From Cyathus striatus (Eukaryota > Basidiomycota > Agaricomycetes > Agaricales > Nidulariaceae), in the NCBI GenBank assembly GCA_025738555.1, contig JAOVFP010000010.1, positions 2,356,001-2,420,000 of the forward strand: 64,000 nucleotides of DNA, in the 5' to 3' direction. The notes under the pieces are model-generated. The model saw nothing but the letters and a program-made list of their open reading frames with translations, was not told where the DNA came from and searched no databases. A program made the translations under genes and the position numbers. Shown here piece after piece: positions 12,299-25,000 of this stretch; the first letter of the stretch is position 1; every line of letters starts with the position of its first letter.

Positions 12299-13111
12299 CG
12301 TTTCCGGTTGGACTTTCGGTGACCTTGCATACTATCCTAGCTTATTAATATAATAATTGCACGATGCATTGTACTTTTCCCTGTCCTCAAGGCCTTCACA
12401 CAACTTCTTGTTGACTTCTTGACAACTTCACATGTGGACTGAAGCGGGGCCCAGCCACTCAGGCCACACACTCGGGAGTCGGCAGATTTGGCACGGCAGA
12501 TTCCGGATCTTGGTGCGCGCTTGCTCTGGGAATTTGACAGTGACCGAACGGCGAACTCCAGCGAACTCCCAGCACCAACCACCACAAGACCATCATGCAG
12601 CCATTGCCACCCAATGGCCACCGTGTACAACAACATGCAGGTGCCAATGAACAATATATTGGAAGGCAAACCTTAAAGCAGCTGCATGGAATACATGAGG
12701 AAAGCGCAGCCTCCTGATGCCTTGTTGCGCTTACAACAAATCCTCCCTTTCGTTACTCTTGCCAACGGGGTAACACTCTTTCATGGACCGCTCCAAAGTC
12801 ATGTTCCTCAAGATATACCTAAAAAGTGTGATATCTCTCATTATTCAAAAAATTATTCTCATCTTGCATAGATATATCTGTGAAACTTTTCGAGCAAAGC
12901 TTTCCAGACAACTCATGTATTGTCGTTCAATGCTTAACTTCAGGCTCTGAGCACAACCAAATATGCCGCACAGAGTCTCTGGAAACAGGCTCGGGAAACG
13001 TTATAACCTGGTCGACACCGCTTTTCGCGTATGTGAACTCGTCTTTCGTGTTTTCTTCTAATAGCTGATCATCGATCATCTCGTAGTCCCCTTCATGCTG
13101 CAGAGTTCACA
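12299..13111. other. Intergenic region upstream of TPR-CHAT gene 1
   Basis: A GC-richer patch at about 12420-12660 contains overlapping small ORFs on both strands, none recognisable. The remainder is ordinary 5' flank. No repeat of this stretch was found elsewhere in the window. Confidence 0.35.
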
Positions 13112-16100
13112 ATGCAAATTATATTAGAAAACATTAACGATTCCTCTCACGTTGATATTGGATCAATCTTATTCAAAAGCGACGAGCTCCTAAGGCGTAT
13201 TACAGGCAACCCACGTACGTGCATATATGCTTTCCCCTTAGCTGAGATCATTATAGTTTCTGAGTAGATATCGTACGAAGACTACAAGGTGGATGGAAAG
13301 CCGAGGTTTCATGTGATATATCTGTCTCTCCTGGTATGTGAATTACAGATTCAACTCGACTACGCTCTCACAATACAGAAGTTGCATGGTTTATCCTCGT
13401 ATTCCGGTTAACACTGCAATGGGTCCACGACTCGCTTTCTGCTCAGCGAACAGCGGACCTAGAGAACAAGCTGAAAGAAGCAAAATCCAACAAATCTCTT
13501 GAGGAGCCGCTTCTATTGTCTTTATCCAGCGAAGTATATACCCTATCCACCAACCAACTGAGAAAGCCATTGTTGCTTAATCTCCTTGGGGATCTCTACT
13601 GGAATCGGTACCTCAGCTCGCCTCGAGACGCATATAATCTCAATGAAGCTATTCGGATATATGCTGATGCAGTACAACTTGCTACGGATGACGATATCAA
13701 CAGGGCAGGTCATCTCAATGACCTTGCAGCAGCGTATTTGCGTCGATTCGAACAGTTCGGAAACCCCGATGATCTAAATGCTGCAATGAAACATTTCGAA
13801 GAAGCGCTGGATTTCACTCGGGATGACGATATAGATAAGCCTCTTCGCATGAGCAACTATGGGAATGCACTCAACCATCACTTCAAACGCTCCGGAGATG
13901 ACGGCTCTTTAAATAAAGGTATTGGAGTACAGCAAGAAGCGGTGGACATTGCAGCTTCACGAAACGCACAGCAGCCTTTTCTCATTCACAATCTCGCCAC
14001 TTCCCTCGATTTGAGGTTTGAACGCTACGGGAAGCTGGGGGACTTGGGCGAGGCCATCTCGCTGCATGAACAAGCGGTAGAATCTTGCACGGATGAACAG
14101 GAGAAATTGAAGTATCTCACTACTCTCACCAATTCCCTCTACAACCGGTTTGAAAGGAAGCGCGCTCTGAATGACCTGGAGAGAGTTGTCAATCTTCGCG
14201 AAGAGGTCGTACAGCTTACTGCGGAAGACAACCCAGCCAAGCCAGGAGGTTAAATAACTTAGCTAACGCGTTTTTACGGCGTTTCGAGTATAATGGGAAT
14301 ATTGCTGACCTTGAGAGGTCGGTTTCAACGCTTGAAAAAGCTAACGATTTGACTCTAAATGAACATCCGGACAAGTTATCAAGGATGAACAACCTTGCCA
14401 GCGCGTACATTCGCCGATATGCTCAGCTCAGTAAATCTATCGACCTGGATAATGCACTTGATCTATTTGAAGGCATTGTACATCGTACAACTGATGGACA
14501 TCCTCAGAGACCAGCACGGTTGAGTACTTTGGCAGGAGCATTAGCCCGTCGATTTGAAGGAGCGGATCCTGACATTGCTGACATTAACCGCGCCATCGAA
14601 TTGCAAGGGGAGGCGGTACGATTAACACCCGATGATGGCGCCAAGAAGGCATCCAGGATAAATGCGCTTGCAAACTTCCTCAGGAGAAGATTTGAGAGTC
14701 TACGAAACGTAGAAGACATTGATAGCGCTATTTCGAATGCTGAATCTGCTGTTAAACTTACATCTGCCGATAACCCAGAGAAGTTTGGGTTCTTGAATAT
14801 GCTTGGGGTATCACTAGCTGCTCGGTTCGATACTTTCGGATCTATCGACGATATTAACAGATCGATTTCTGTGCTTAGAATGTCGGTCCGGCTGACGGCT
14901 GATAGTGATAGGGAGAAACCTGCTCGTCTCGACAACTTGGGTGCATCTCTCTGGAGCAGATTTAAACGCTTGGGCGATGTTGGTGATCTCAAAGAGTCGG
15001 TGCAAGCTCATGAAAGGGCTGTCATGCTTACGCCAAAAGATCATCCAAGTCGTGCGATGAGGCTGAATAACTTTGGGAATGCTTTAACACGTTGCTTTAG
15101 AAGGCTCAATAATACAAAAGATATTGACAGATCGATTTCCGTAAAGGAAGAAGCTCTTCAGCTGCTTCCGGAGAATCATCCACAAAGGATGTTCGTTCTT
15201 GATGGTCTTGCAAACTCCCTTTTCAGACGCTACGTGGTGACATTACAGAAGGAAGACATTGATAGATCAATAACTATGCACGAAGAATCTCTGCATAATA
15301 CCCCCCAAACCCATCCAAGTCGATCTGCGCGGCTGAGTAATCTTGGGAACTCACTGTCGAGTAGGTTTGAGCAGCAAAAAGACATTGTTGATATCGACAG
15401 AGCCATTTTTCTACAAGAAGATGCAGTGAGCTCTGCGCCAGACGGGAACTTGAACAAGGTTGCTTTTCTTATCAATTTAGGGAATTCATATGCCAGGCGT
15501 TCTTCGGTAACGGGCACACCGGACGACCTTATACAGGCTTGCCTAAATTTCTCTTTGGCTGCTAAATCTTCTACCGGTTCCGCAGTAGTAAAGTTCAGAG
15601 CCTGCTCTCACTGGGCTCAGTATTCTAGGGTTATGCACGCAACGAACCTGCTTGATATATATGAACACGCGGTTAGCCTTCTTCCTCAGCTGGCATGGCT
15701 CGGGCTTCCTATAACGGATCGTTTCCACCACCTTGTAGAAGCAGGTCGTGTTATACGGGATGGAGCTTCGGTTGCTATTGAAGCAGGAGATTTGAGGAAA
15801 GCAGTCGAATGGTTAGAACAAGGTCGATCGGTTATTTGGGGGCAACTTTTGCAGCTGCGCACTCCACTGGATGGACTGCGTGATGTTCGACCGGACTTGG
15901 CAAATAAATTGACTCAGTTGTCTCTTCAATTGGAGGGTACATCGGTCGACTCTCAAGTAGAAACGGTGGAATCGAATAGTAGAGAATTAGTGCAGCAATA
16001 TCATTCTTTGGCGATTGAAAGAGATAACCTCATAGGCCAAATCAGGAGTGAAATCGAAGGATTTGACAGGTTCTTGCAACCCCGGAGCTTTTCAGAATTA

Positions 16101-17273
16101 ACATATTCGCTTCCGAATCATGTTGTGATTGTGAACGTCAGCAGCGTTAGATGCGATGCATTAGTTATATCTTCCAAGAGTTCCATAGGTGTCTCACTCA
16201 TTCCTCTTCCGGATCTGACGTTGTCCAAGGCGCAGACTATGTATAAATATCTGCGCATTCTTATCACCTCCTCTGGTCGCTCTATTGATCAACAACTCGA
16301 CATAGACAGCAGAAGTTCAAGTATTGCGCTAGCAGGAGCTGCGACCAACGATGAAGGATTTGCAAAACTTTTAACTTTCATCTGGACTATCGTGGTCAAA
16401 CCTGTTCTGACAGGTCTGGAAATATCAGTAAGTTTAAACTTGTAAATGGTCATTCATCAATTTATTATATTTCAGAATTCATCTGGATTAAAACCGCCTC
16501 GTCTATGGTGGTGTCCTACTGGCCCACTTTCTTTTCTTCCCCTACATGCTGCTGGAATGTACCGCTTGGGCGCGTCCTCTGATAAGATTTCAGACTATGT
16601 TATCTCCTCCTACACTCCGACACTATCTGCTCTTCAAGTGAATTATGATACAACTAATCAGGCGCAGACTCATATACTCGCTGTCGTCCAACCATCTGCA
16701 GCTGGTCAGAGGGCACTTCCAGGTACCCAAGACGAACTCAAGCAGATAAAGAAATGCATTAATTCATCCGTCACCTTCGACGAACTAGTAGGACCCGATG
16801 CAACTGTTCAAAACGTCTCGGAGGGCATCAAATCTGCTAACTGGGTTCATTTTGCTTGCCACGGTGTGCAAGACCTATCAGACCCCACACAAAGTGCCCT
16901 GCTACTCGCTGGAAAGCCCTCACGGCTTACACTTTCGAAAATCATCGGACTTTCTCTTCCAAATGCTCAACTTGCATTTCTTTCTGCGTGTCAAACTGCT
17001 ACAGGCGACGAAGACCTCGCCGAAGAGTCGGTCCATCTTGCTGCAGGGGTGCTTTTAGCGGGGTATAAAGGTGTTGTTGCAACATTGTGGTCTATAAAGG
17101 ATCGAGATGCCCCTCTCGTTGCAGAGGCATTATACTCTCATATATTCTCACAAAGTTCCATGCCGGGTTGCAGGGAAGCTGCATATGCCCTTTCCGTTGC
17201 AGTCCAAAAGCTCAAAGAACGTCCAGGTAATTCATTTTCTTCATGGGTTCCATACATACATATCGGTATTTAG
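13112..17273 (+). pseudogene. TPR-CHAT protein gene 1, single frameshift
   Basis: Exons 13112-13214, 13268-13333, 13379-16427 and 16476-17273 join in frame through introns of 45-53 bp. After an N-terminal part of about 130 residues come many 40-46-residue TPR-like repeats of the form R(L/M)NNL...RF.....DI..A(I)..EEAV.LT. A C-terminal CHAT domain follows (exon 4), with both caspase-like dyad sites present: WVHFACHG (His) and FLSACQTATGD (Cys). It ends WVPYIHIGI. CHAT proteins are cysteine proteases of the caspase/separase clan, and TPRs bind a trigger or partner protein. Near 14246-14252 one nucleotide is missing inside a TPR: the encoded repeat continues perfectly in the next frame (NNLANAFLRRFE) but the original frame stops at 14251-14253. 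Either a recent mutation or a sequencing error; the rest looks functional. Confidence 0.75.
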
Positions 17274-18262
17274 GATGAATGGGAAACCCCATGTTTAGTT
17301 TATAATCATCTACCACATTGATTTAAATTACATGCACTTGTTTTGACAGTTAGCAATTCAGAGCAGAGCTGACCAAAAGGTTACATGTATTAGGAGAGAA
17401 TGAAAAGGACGTGCCATGGATAGCATGTTGAGCAGCCGCCGCAGTGAGTGATGGAGAAACAAACTGCTATGCCATTAGCCCGTCTGTGATGTCTGGCGTC
17501 AGGTAAGGAAGTTGACTCAGGATTACAGGGAACCTGCATATTTTCTTCTATTGCAATCCAAAAGCTCAAAGAGCATTCAAGTAATTCATTTTCTTCATGG
17601 GTTTCATACATATATATCGGCATTTAGAATGGATAGGGAACTCCACGCTGAGTTTATAATCATTTGCCGCATTGATTTAAATTACATACACTTGTTATTG
17701 ACAGTTGGCAATTCAGAGAAGAGATAACCAAAAGGCTGCATGTATTGGTAGAGCGTGCCATGGATAACCACTATGCCATTAGCCCGTCTGTGATATCTAG
17801 TATCGTTAGGTAAGGAAGCTGACGGTTTCGGAACAGGCATTTTGGGGAATTATCAGGGGTCCTTTCCTAAGCTAATATCGACAGTTGGCAATTGAGAGAA
17901 GACATGACCAAAAAGTTACACGGGTTCGTAGAGAGAGTTAAAGGGCATGCCATGGATAGCTTGTAGAGCAGTGAGCGATGGAGAAACCACTATGCCATTA
18001 GCCCGTCCGTGATGTCTAGTATCGTTAGGTAAGGAAGCTGACAGTTTCGGAACAGGCAGTATTATCAGAGGTGCTTCCCTACATTAGTATCGACAGTTGG
18101 CATTTCAGAGAAGGGCTGACCAAAAGTTATATGTGATCCCGAATGTTTGGACATATTGGAAACGTCAAACACGTGCCATGGAACAGTGAAGCGATGGAGA
18201 GACTACTACACCATGAGACCGTCTGTGGTGTCTAGAAATAATCGTTAGGTAAGGAAGTTGAC
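17274..18262 (+). repeat. Tandem repeats derived from the TPR-CHAT gene 3' end
   Basis: The last ~100 coding bases of the preceding gene plus downstream DNA are repeated at about 17520-17640, including the piece coding for FSSW(V)PYI.IGI, followed by partial units near 17880 and 18080. Each unit carries the markers GACAGTTGGCAATTCAGAG, GTGCCATGGATA, CTATGCCATTAGCCCGTCTG and GTTAGGTAAGGAAG in that order. Unit length shrinks from about 350 to about 180 bp, because the later units have lost the coding part. The array is the downstream flank of the gene, so it may affect its 3' processing. Confidence 0.75.
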
Positions 18263-19344
18263 AGTTGGTGGTTCGGAGACGAGCTGTTCGAAGGTGACAA
18301 GGCGAAACATTCAGGTTTCTGTGGAACCCCTTCGACAGTATTCTGAGCAGGCTAGGACTCGGAGTGACGGAGGGAAGGTGTTAGTGGTACTTGTGCTTGC
18401 TGTTATGGAGGGAAGGAACTGGAATTTCTGCAAAAGATTCGTTGGCATAGCGGAGTTGGATATGGGGTCAGTTGCGAACAACTAGTTGGCAGCTTGGTTA
18501 CTGGTAAATATTGAGCGGTAAGTAAAATTGCGGTTTAGATGATCTTCATGTATCATACGCAGAAGTGTAGTAGTGTCGGAAAAGGAATTTCGATATGGAG
18601 AATGCCGATGTGTGACAATGTAGCGGTTTGCTAGGAAATCTGCCGTGGCAGAGGAGGAATATCCAGAGAAGCTGCGGCTGATTGTAATTTGTGCAATCGT
18701 TAGTTGCAATGATTTATTATTTTGAAGAATTGTGATCAAGACACGCACGAAGATAGCGTATCTATGTATATACTACGTATGAACTCTTCGCAAGAATACA
18801 CCTATCTCATTGTGAAGAATCAAAATACGAGACGATACGGCACCATTGACAATCCGCACCGCCCTTGGCTACTGCTACCTTGAGCAGAGAGCCTGTCCAC
18901 ATTCGCAGGCACTTGTTAACATTGAAAGACTTGGTCGTATCTCAGACATTCAAATAGTAGCAGTACTGTGTGGCAGAAGGAAAATAACTTGAGATAGCGA
19001 GTGTAGTGGTTGTATTAATAAGTGGTAGTCCAGAGTCCAGACCCAAGAAACGATGCACACCTGACTCGGCTATATCGGCATATGTAAGTCCGGCATGCAG
19101 TGGTGAGAAAGTCGCGCCAAGCTCCAGAGCTCCAAGTTCCATCCACCATGGCATCATGTCTTCAAACACCCTCATTATCACAGCTGCTGTGTGACGGCAT
19201 TTTATAGATATCCTATCAAAAACTCCCCCCAGATGGAAGAAGAACCTCATAAGTATGTGCTGCTGCACTGCAAACATGAGGACAGCGCAGTCAGATCCTC
19301 TGTGCCATTGAGGCTACCGAACGAAACAGGACTTTCATTCCCTT
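18263..19344. other. Intergenic region, no gene seen
   Basis: No recognised gene. A 111-codon ORF on the minus strand at 18942-19277 shows no motif that I know. The R1 repeat begins around 19345. Confidence 0.35.
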
Positions 19345-21170
19345 GTCATCTTTCCCCCTCCGTCCCTCACATGCTATCCTTTCGCTCACCCTTGCATCTC
19401 TTCGTCTCTTTGAACACGTAGCTTCTTTACTTCCTGCCACATCTCTTCCTTCCACTTCCACCTTCGTATTCACCTCGCTCACCCTTTCCAACAGAAGTCC
19501 TACTAGTACGCCAATGGCGTAGACAGTCTTCCGAGGAACCGTTAACTAGCTTGGTGAATCAGTATGAGCATAACCGCGAACGGGATGGGTTCTGTAACCT
19601 GGTGCTGGGAGGATGAACGTGGTGGTTAAGGTAGGGTATGGGCTAAGGACAGACGAACCTCTTCTCCTCTCCTTCACCTTTCGTTCACGTACTAACTAAA
19701 GCCCTCTATAGCTCACCCTCGATGATCCTATCTGCCGACCCAAGAACGCACACTCGTTCTGCAGAGTATGCTTGCCGACGTCGATATCAGGCACTGGAGG
19801 TGGCCAGCACGAATTGAAAATAGCATTCATATCGGATGGGGAGGGAGGGTGAGTTGTTCTTCTTGCGTTCTGTTATCCTTGCTCCTTTCACTTCGTTCAC
19901 GTACTAACTAAACCCCTCTCTAGCTCACTGTGTAGGGTATGCTTGTCGACGTCGATATCGATACAAGGCGCAGGACGCAACAAACAGGAGGCAATGACAA
20001 ACGTTGGATTGGTATCAGAAGGTCCTTGTGCGAGCAAGGAAGGAAGGAGGAGGGAGGGTGAGTTCTTATTTCGTTCGTGTATGAATGGGGGCCGTGCCTT
20101 GCGGTGGGGTACGGATGGGAACGGGGACCGGAGACGAGCGACAGCACGATAGGGAACAGTGATTAGCCTTGGTGCTGGTAACTGTGGCAATTGAATGGCG
20201 CTCGTGCTCGTGCTGCGAGGAAGGGAGGAGGAAGGAGGGAGAGAAGGTTCGACCGTTCTTCCTTTGCTCGTGTGTGGTCGACCGTGTGCCTTGCATGGGG
20301 GTCCGGATGGGGACGGGAGATACCACCGACGCGGAGCATGCGGACGGACAGCCATTGAGTACGCCCATTGTGTATTCTATCCTGACTACGGGAGGCTGTC
20401 ACTGGCACTGATCGTGCTCTTAGTTATGGTGGATGGGATGATTGAGCTGTGCTCGTGTTCGTGCCAGTGGCGTTCGCGTTCATGCTCTATCGCCCTCTCT
20501 TCCTCTTCTTTCCTCTCTGCCGTTTCTTTCTCCCTACCTCGCTATCTTCCCCTCGTTTTGTTATCATCACCCTCTCTTCACCGATCACATCCGTATCCTC
20601 TCCTTTGTTATATTCACAAAGCTAACGAGCTATCCCCAGGTCAACTACACCAACCTCCTATCGTTCGTATACACCCTGGCAGATATGGTACGCCCCAGGT
20701 GGACTACGCGCATGAACGTGGTGGGAGAGTGGATTGTTGGGCTGGAGAGACTGGAAAGCGTGAAGCGTGAGGGCGTGCTTCGTTTCTTGTCTTGTTTTAT
20801 TCGTATGGTCGTGTCCACGTTTTACGCGAGTAGCCCATTCTTTCTTCCTTGGTCTAAGTTATGCTTCATTCATCCTGTCTCTTCTACATACTTCCTCCCT
20901 CTGCTCCTCATTTCCCTCGTCTCGCCCTCCGTTCGTTCGTTCTTTCCACCCTTTCCCCTTCGTTGGTATGGTCCTCTTTCCACACATTCCTCCTTCCTTT
21001 CTTTGTTCCCTGCTTCTCGTAACCCTGAAGCTCAGGACCTTTCTAGGCCCAATCCATGGTTACCTCCCCTCCTCGTAATCGACATCGTACAAGCACCCGT
21101 CTTCGGATTTACATATCACATCTACATCCGAAGCCGTGTCCCCTAGGCCAACACTGAACCTCGCCTCGGT
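19345..21170 (+). repeat. Low-complexity repeat block R, copy R1
   Basis: This block recurs at 36735-38481 (R2) and at 50885-51440 plus 52692-54240 (R3), always in the same orientation. Its first part has tandem units of about 205 bp, each with the landmark TTCGTTCACGTACTAACTAA then CCCTCTCTAGCTCAC and GTCGACGTCGATAT, ending in GGGAGGGAGGGTGAG. The second part is C/T-rich with TTCCTC/CTTTCC runs. Long ORFs on both strands are low-complexity and differ between copies, so I treat them as non-coding. It may be an unclassified transposon or a subtelomere-type repeat. Confidence 0.7.
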
Positions 21171-21176
21171 ACTGAG

Positions 21177-21362
21177 CTAAGTACCCTGCCGTCCCTCAAA
21201 TGCTTTCTCCGCTACGTCCTCTGTGGAACGCCCTATTTGCAGCACGGCATCGATAGACTCCGCAAATAGAGACTTATGTCTTCTGTCCAGCAAGCTCTGA
21301 CGGGTCAGGTGTGGAGGCAGATTAGAGCTATCTGTGCTTGCGTGGGGGCTATTGTGGGACAT
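21177..21362 (-). CDS. Small conserved ORF, copy 1 (hypothetical)
   Basis: An ATG-started ORF of about 61 codons beginning MSHN.PHASTDSS and containing TRQSLLDRRHKSLFA and SIDAVLQIG. The same ORF exists at 54256-54420 in the second duplicated block, with differences that leave most residues the same or similar. In copy 2 the conserved part ends at a GTATGA splice-donor-like site after VAEK; here that site reads GCATTT. It may be the first exon of a gene whose rest I cannot find. No function recognised. Confidence 0.35.
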   Translation of the reverse strand: MSHNSPHASTDSSNLPPHLTRQSLLDRRHKSLFAESIDAVLQIGRSTEDVAEKAFEGRQGT

Positions 21363-21960
21363 GTATGTAGGTTAAGTACGAGACTTTAGTATACGAAGCT
21401 ACAGCGTTTTCATACTAGTAACCACCCAGTCTTTAAGATAACAATTCTTGATTTTAGGGGCCAATATCGAAGCTGAGACTGACATCAAACACTGGGGCTT
21501 GGCGATGTCAGTAGATGAAGGCATGTATTGATGTTGTTAAGCACTCACCTGTCATTGGAAGACAGTAACAACAGTACTGCGAACTTGATTTGACCAACAT
21601 CGAAACTTACAGTGGAAAATTTGTAGATAGTCTAGAGGTTTATTCATCTTGAGCAACCGGGTGGGTTGTTAGCTAGTAGGTGTCGACATCCAAGCGATGT
21701 AGATAGATAATGTAGCTATTTCCTCACACTTCACACCTTCCAAAAAATGCTATTTTATGAATCAGGATGAGAACAATATTCTGAATATGCTAAAATCTGT
21801 ATCATATTTACAATCATCTGATTACCCCCGCCTGAGGTGATTGTAGTGTTGCTGTCAAGTTGCTGTAGCAACTGATCTGTAATGACACAACAAAATAGCC
21901 AAGATTGAACTGCCCCAATGTTCTCTATCAGTGTATGGGTGCTAAATCTATTTGTTCAAT
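21363..21960. repeat. Non-coding part of duplicated block C, copy 1
   Basis: From 21363 to about 21740 the sequence matches 54420-54790. After that it diverges until about 21930, where the promoter of the NACHT-WD40 gene becomes similar again. CpG dinucleotides are common up to about 21730 and become rare afterwards. Confidence 0.6.
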
Positions 21961-21968
21961 TATAAAAG
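21961..21968 (+). promoter_or_regulatory. TATA box of NACHT-WD40 gene 1
   Basis: TATAAAAG lies 99 bases before the ATG at 22067 and is followed by the conserved stretch ACAGCCTAATGA. The same arrangement occurs at 55360-55367 before copy 2, inside a conserved block of about 100 bases that ends a longer non-conserved stretch. This makes it the best candidate core promoter of the pair. Confidence 0.6.
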
Positions 21969-22066
21969 ACAGCCTAATGATATTGTATCATTCCTTCCCC
22001 CCATCACTGTGAACCTCAACGCTCAAAACTTGACCCCACGAATCTACCAACAGCCAATTTTCAACT

Positions 22067-25000
22067 ATGACTCCAGAACTTGCTTCAGGTGGAGAAATGT
22101 TCAAAGATGCAACCAATACACACATTCAGAATTCAACAATAAATAATGCTGGCCAAAATTTGATTATTATTAATGAAGGATCTAAACTTGACATTCATGC
22201 AAAGCTTAGTCTGCTAAAGGCAGTGTCTCATGAAGATCATTATATTCCATATTGCATGGAAGGAACAAGAGAGAAATTATTTGAAAATATAAACAAATGG
22301 CTCAATGATTTTGGTATGTGTAATTTAGATAACTTGTGTAGATATATTCAATTGTCTTGTTTGTAGACAAGTCCACACCAAACATAATGTGGATTACTGG
22401 ATATCCAGGTGCAGGAAAGTCAGCAATTGCTTCCACTATGGTTTCCAAGCTTTCTCAGTCTCAAAGACTCATGGGCTATCACTTCTTCAAAAGAGATGAT
22501 GCATTTTTAAGTGATCCCTGCACTGTGTGGCGCACAATAGCTGCTACTATAGCTTCCAAACATACTACTATTGCTGAAGTTATAGCAATGAAGCTTGATA
22601 ACACTTTCAGAATTCAAGATATTAAATGGCACTTTGAAAATCTTATCCATATGGTCTTTAGGAACTATTTGGGCAAATTAAATGATCCAGTTATGGTTAT
22701 TGATGCATTAGATGAATGTAAAAAATCAGCTGACATGCATATTTTCCTGGGCACATTGTTTTCTTGGTCAAAATTTCCAAAAAATTGTAAAATCATAATC
22801 ACAAGTAGACCTGGCTACAAGCCAGAAAAGCTCAAAAATGCTGAACTATGCATTGACTATGAACTGGAAATTGGCTTTAATGCCAAATCAGAAACCAATA
22901 ATGATATAATTTATTATCTTAGGAATAAATTTGATGAAACATATGACTGGTTGGACTGGAAACCAGATGAAGAAGATTTACATAAAATAGCGCAAAAGGC
23001 AGCTGGATTGTTCATTTATGCCTCCACAACTTTTGAATACATCACTTCAGAGGAGCAGGATCAAATAATTCCAAGAAAAAAACTTGATCACATTCTGAAC
23101 AACCAGGAAGAGAGCACAGGTTCTGGTATTGACAACTTATATATGCAAATTCTAAGCACATCTTTCAAAATGTGGAATACTAAGGATAAAATAATAGTTC
23201 AAAATGTTCTCGCCATTATAATACTCACCAAGGTTCCATTAGATATAAATGATATACAGTATTTCATTGGTGAAAACAATAACAAATATCTAAATGATGT
23301 TATTAAGTCAATTCTGAGGCATTTAAGATCAGTAGTGTCTATGGATAAAGGAAAAGTGGTTACCAGACACTTATCTTTTGTAGAATTTCTAACCAGAAGA
23401 TGTCAAATTGAGGACTATAAAATTAATAAAAACATTGCTTCTGTGAAGTTAGTAAAGACAATATATAGAATACTAAATAATGAACTAAAGTTCAATATAT
23501 GCCATCTTGAAACTTCATACAAAAAAAATGATGAGGTGGATACATTGGCTAAAAGAATTGAGGAATTTATACCAAGCCATTTACAATACTGCTGCATGTA
23601 TTGGCCTCTGCATGAGATGGAAATTTCTCACATTGAAAACAGAACTGAAGTAGAACAACAGTTTATCACTTTCTTGGATAATAAATTGTTGTACTGGTTG
23701 GAAGTCATGAGCTTATTAAATGAAATTCCTGAGGCCTTGGGACATCTAACTGAATTATTAAAAATTTGTTGTAATGTAAGTAAAACAAAATAATGCTACA
23801 ACATAGACTAATGTACCTACAGAATGATAGAAAAGTAAAGGAGTTTATTAATGATGCTATTGAGTTCATTAAGCATTTCTATATTCCAATCACAACAAGT
23901 GTACCACACATATATCTGTCTGCACTACCATTTGCACCACAGAGATCAGTAATTTTCAATCAATATAAAAATGAATTTGGAAATACTCTTCTAAGATTGG
24001 GAAGCATAGAGCAGGACTGGATTTATAAGGGAAAAAAAATTTACCACCATCAATCTGGAGTTGCATGTATTGTATTCTCCAAAGGTGGAAATGAGATTCT
24101 TGCTGGTTTAGAAAACAATACAATTGGTATATGGGATGTTACAACTGGTAAAATTATTGCTGGTCCATTTGAAGGTCACACAAATAAAGTGACATCAGTA
24201 TCATTTTCTCCAGATGAAAAGCAAGTGGTGTCTGGCTCTTATGACAAAACTGTGAGAATGTGGGATGTGGAGAGTACTACAATTGCTACTGGTTCATTTG
24301 AGGGTCACACAGATTATGTCACATCTGTAGCATTTTCTCCAGATGGAAAGCAAGTGGTATCTGGATCATATGACAAATCTGTGAGAATATGGAATGTGGA
24401 GAGTGGCACAATTGCTGCTGGTCCATTCAAGGGTCACACAGATTATGTCACATCTGTAGCATTTTCTCCAAATGGGGAGCAAGTGATATCTGGCTCATTT
24501 GACACAACTGTGAGAATATGGGATGTAGAGAGTGGTACAATTGCTGCTGGTCCATTTGAGGGCCACACAAGTTATGTCATATCTGTAGCACCTTCTCCAA
24601 ATGGAATGAAAGTGGTATCTGGCTCATTTGACAAAACTGTGAGAATATGGGATATAGAGAGTGGTACAATTGCTGCTGGTCCATTTAAAGGTCACACACA
24701 TTCTGTCAGATCTGTAGCATTTTCTCCAGATGGGAAGCAAGTGGTATCTGGCTCAGATGATAGAACTGTGAGAATATGGGATGTAGAGAGTGGTACAATT
24801 GCTGCTGGTCCATTTGAAGGTCACACAGATAGAGTCACATCTGTAGCATTTTCTTCAGATGGAAAGCAAATTGTATCTGGCTCAGATGATGCAACTGCAA
24901 GAATATGGGATGTGGAGAGCAGAACAATTATTGCTGGTTCATTTGAAGGTCACACACATTCTATGGGATGTGGAGACTGGCACAGTTGCTGCTGGTCCAT

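Noticed and set aside
14250..14292. An intron to explain the frameshift in TPR-CHAT gene 1 (GTTAAA...CGAG with GCTAAC branch)
   Set aside because: Splicing it would delete conserved TPR residues and run into a stop; a one-base indel fits the repeat exactly.
19897..20770. Long ORFs on both strands within R1
   Set aside because: They follow low-complexity repeats, overlap on opposite strands and are not conserved between R1, R2 and R3.
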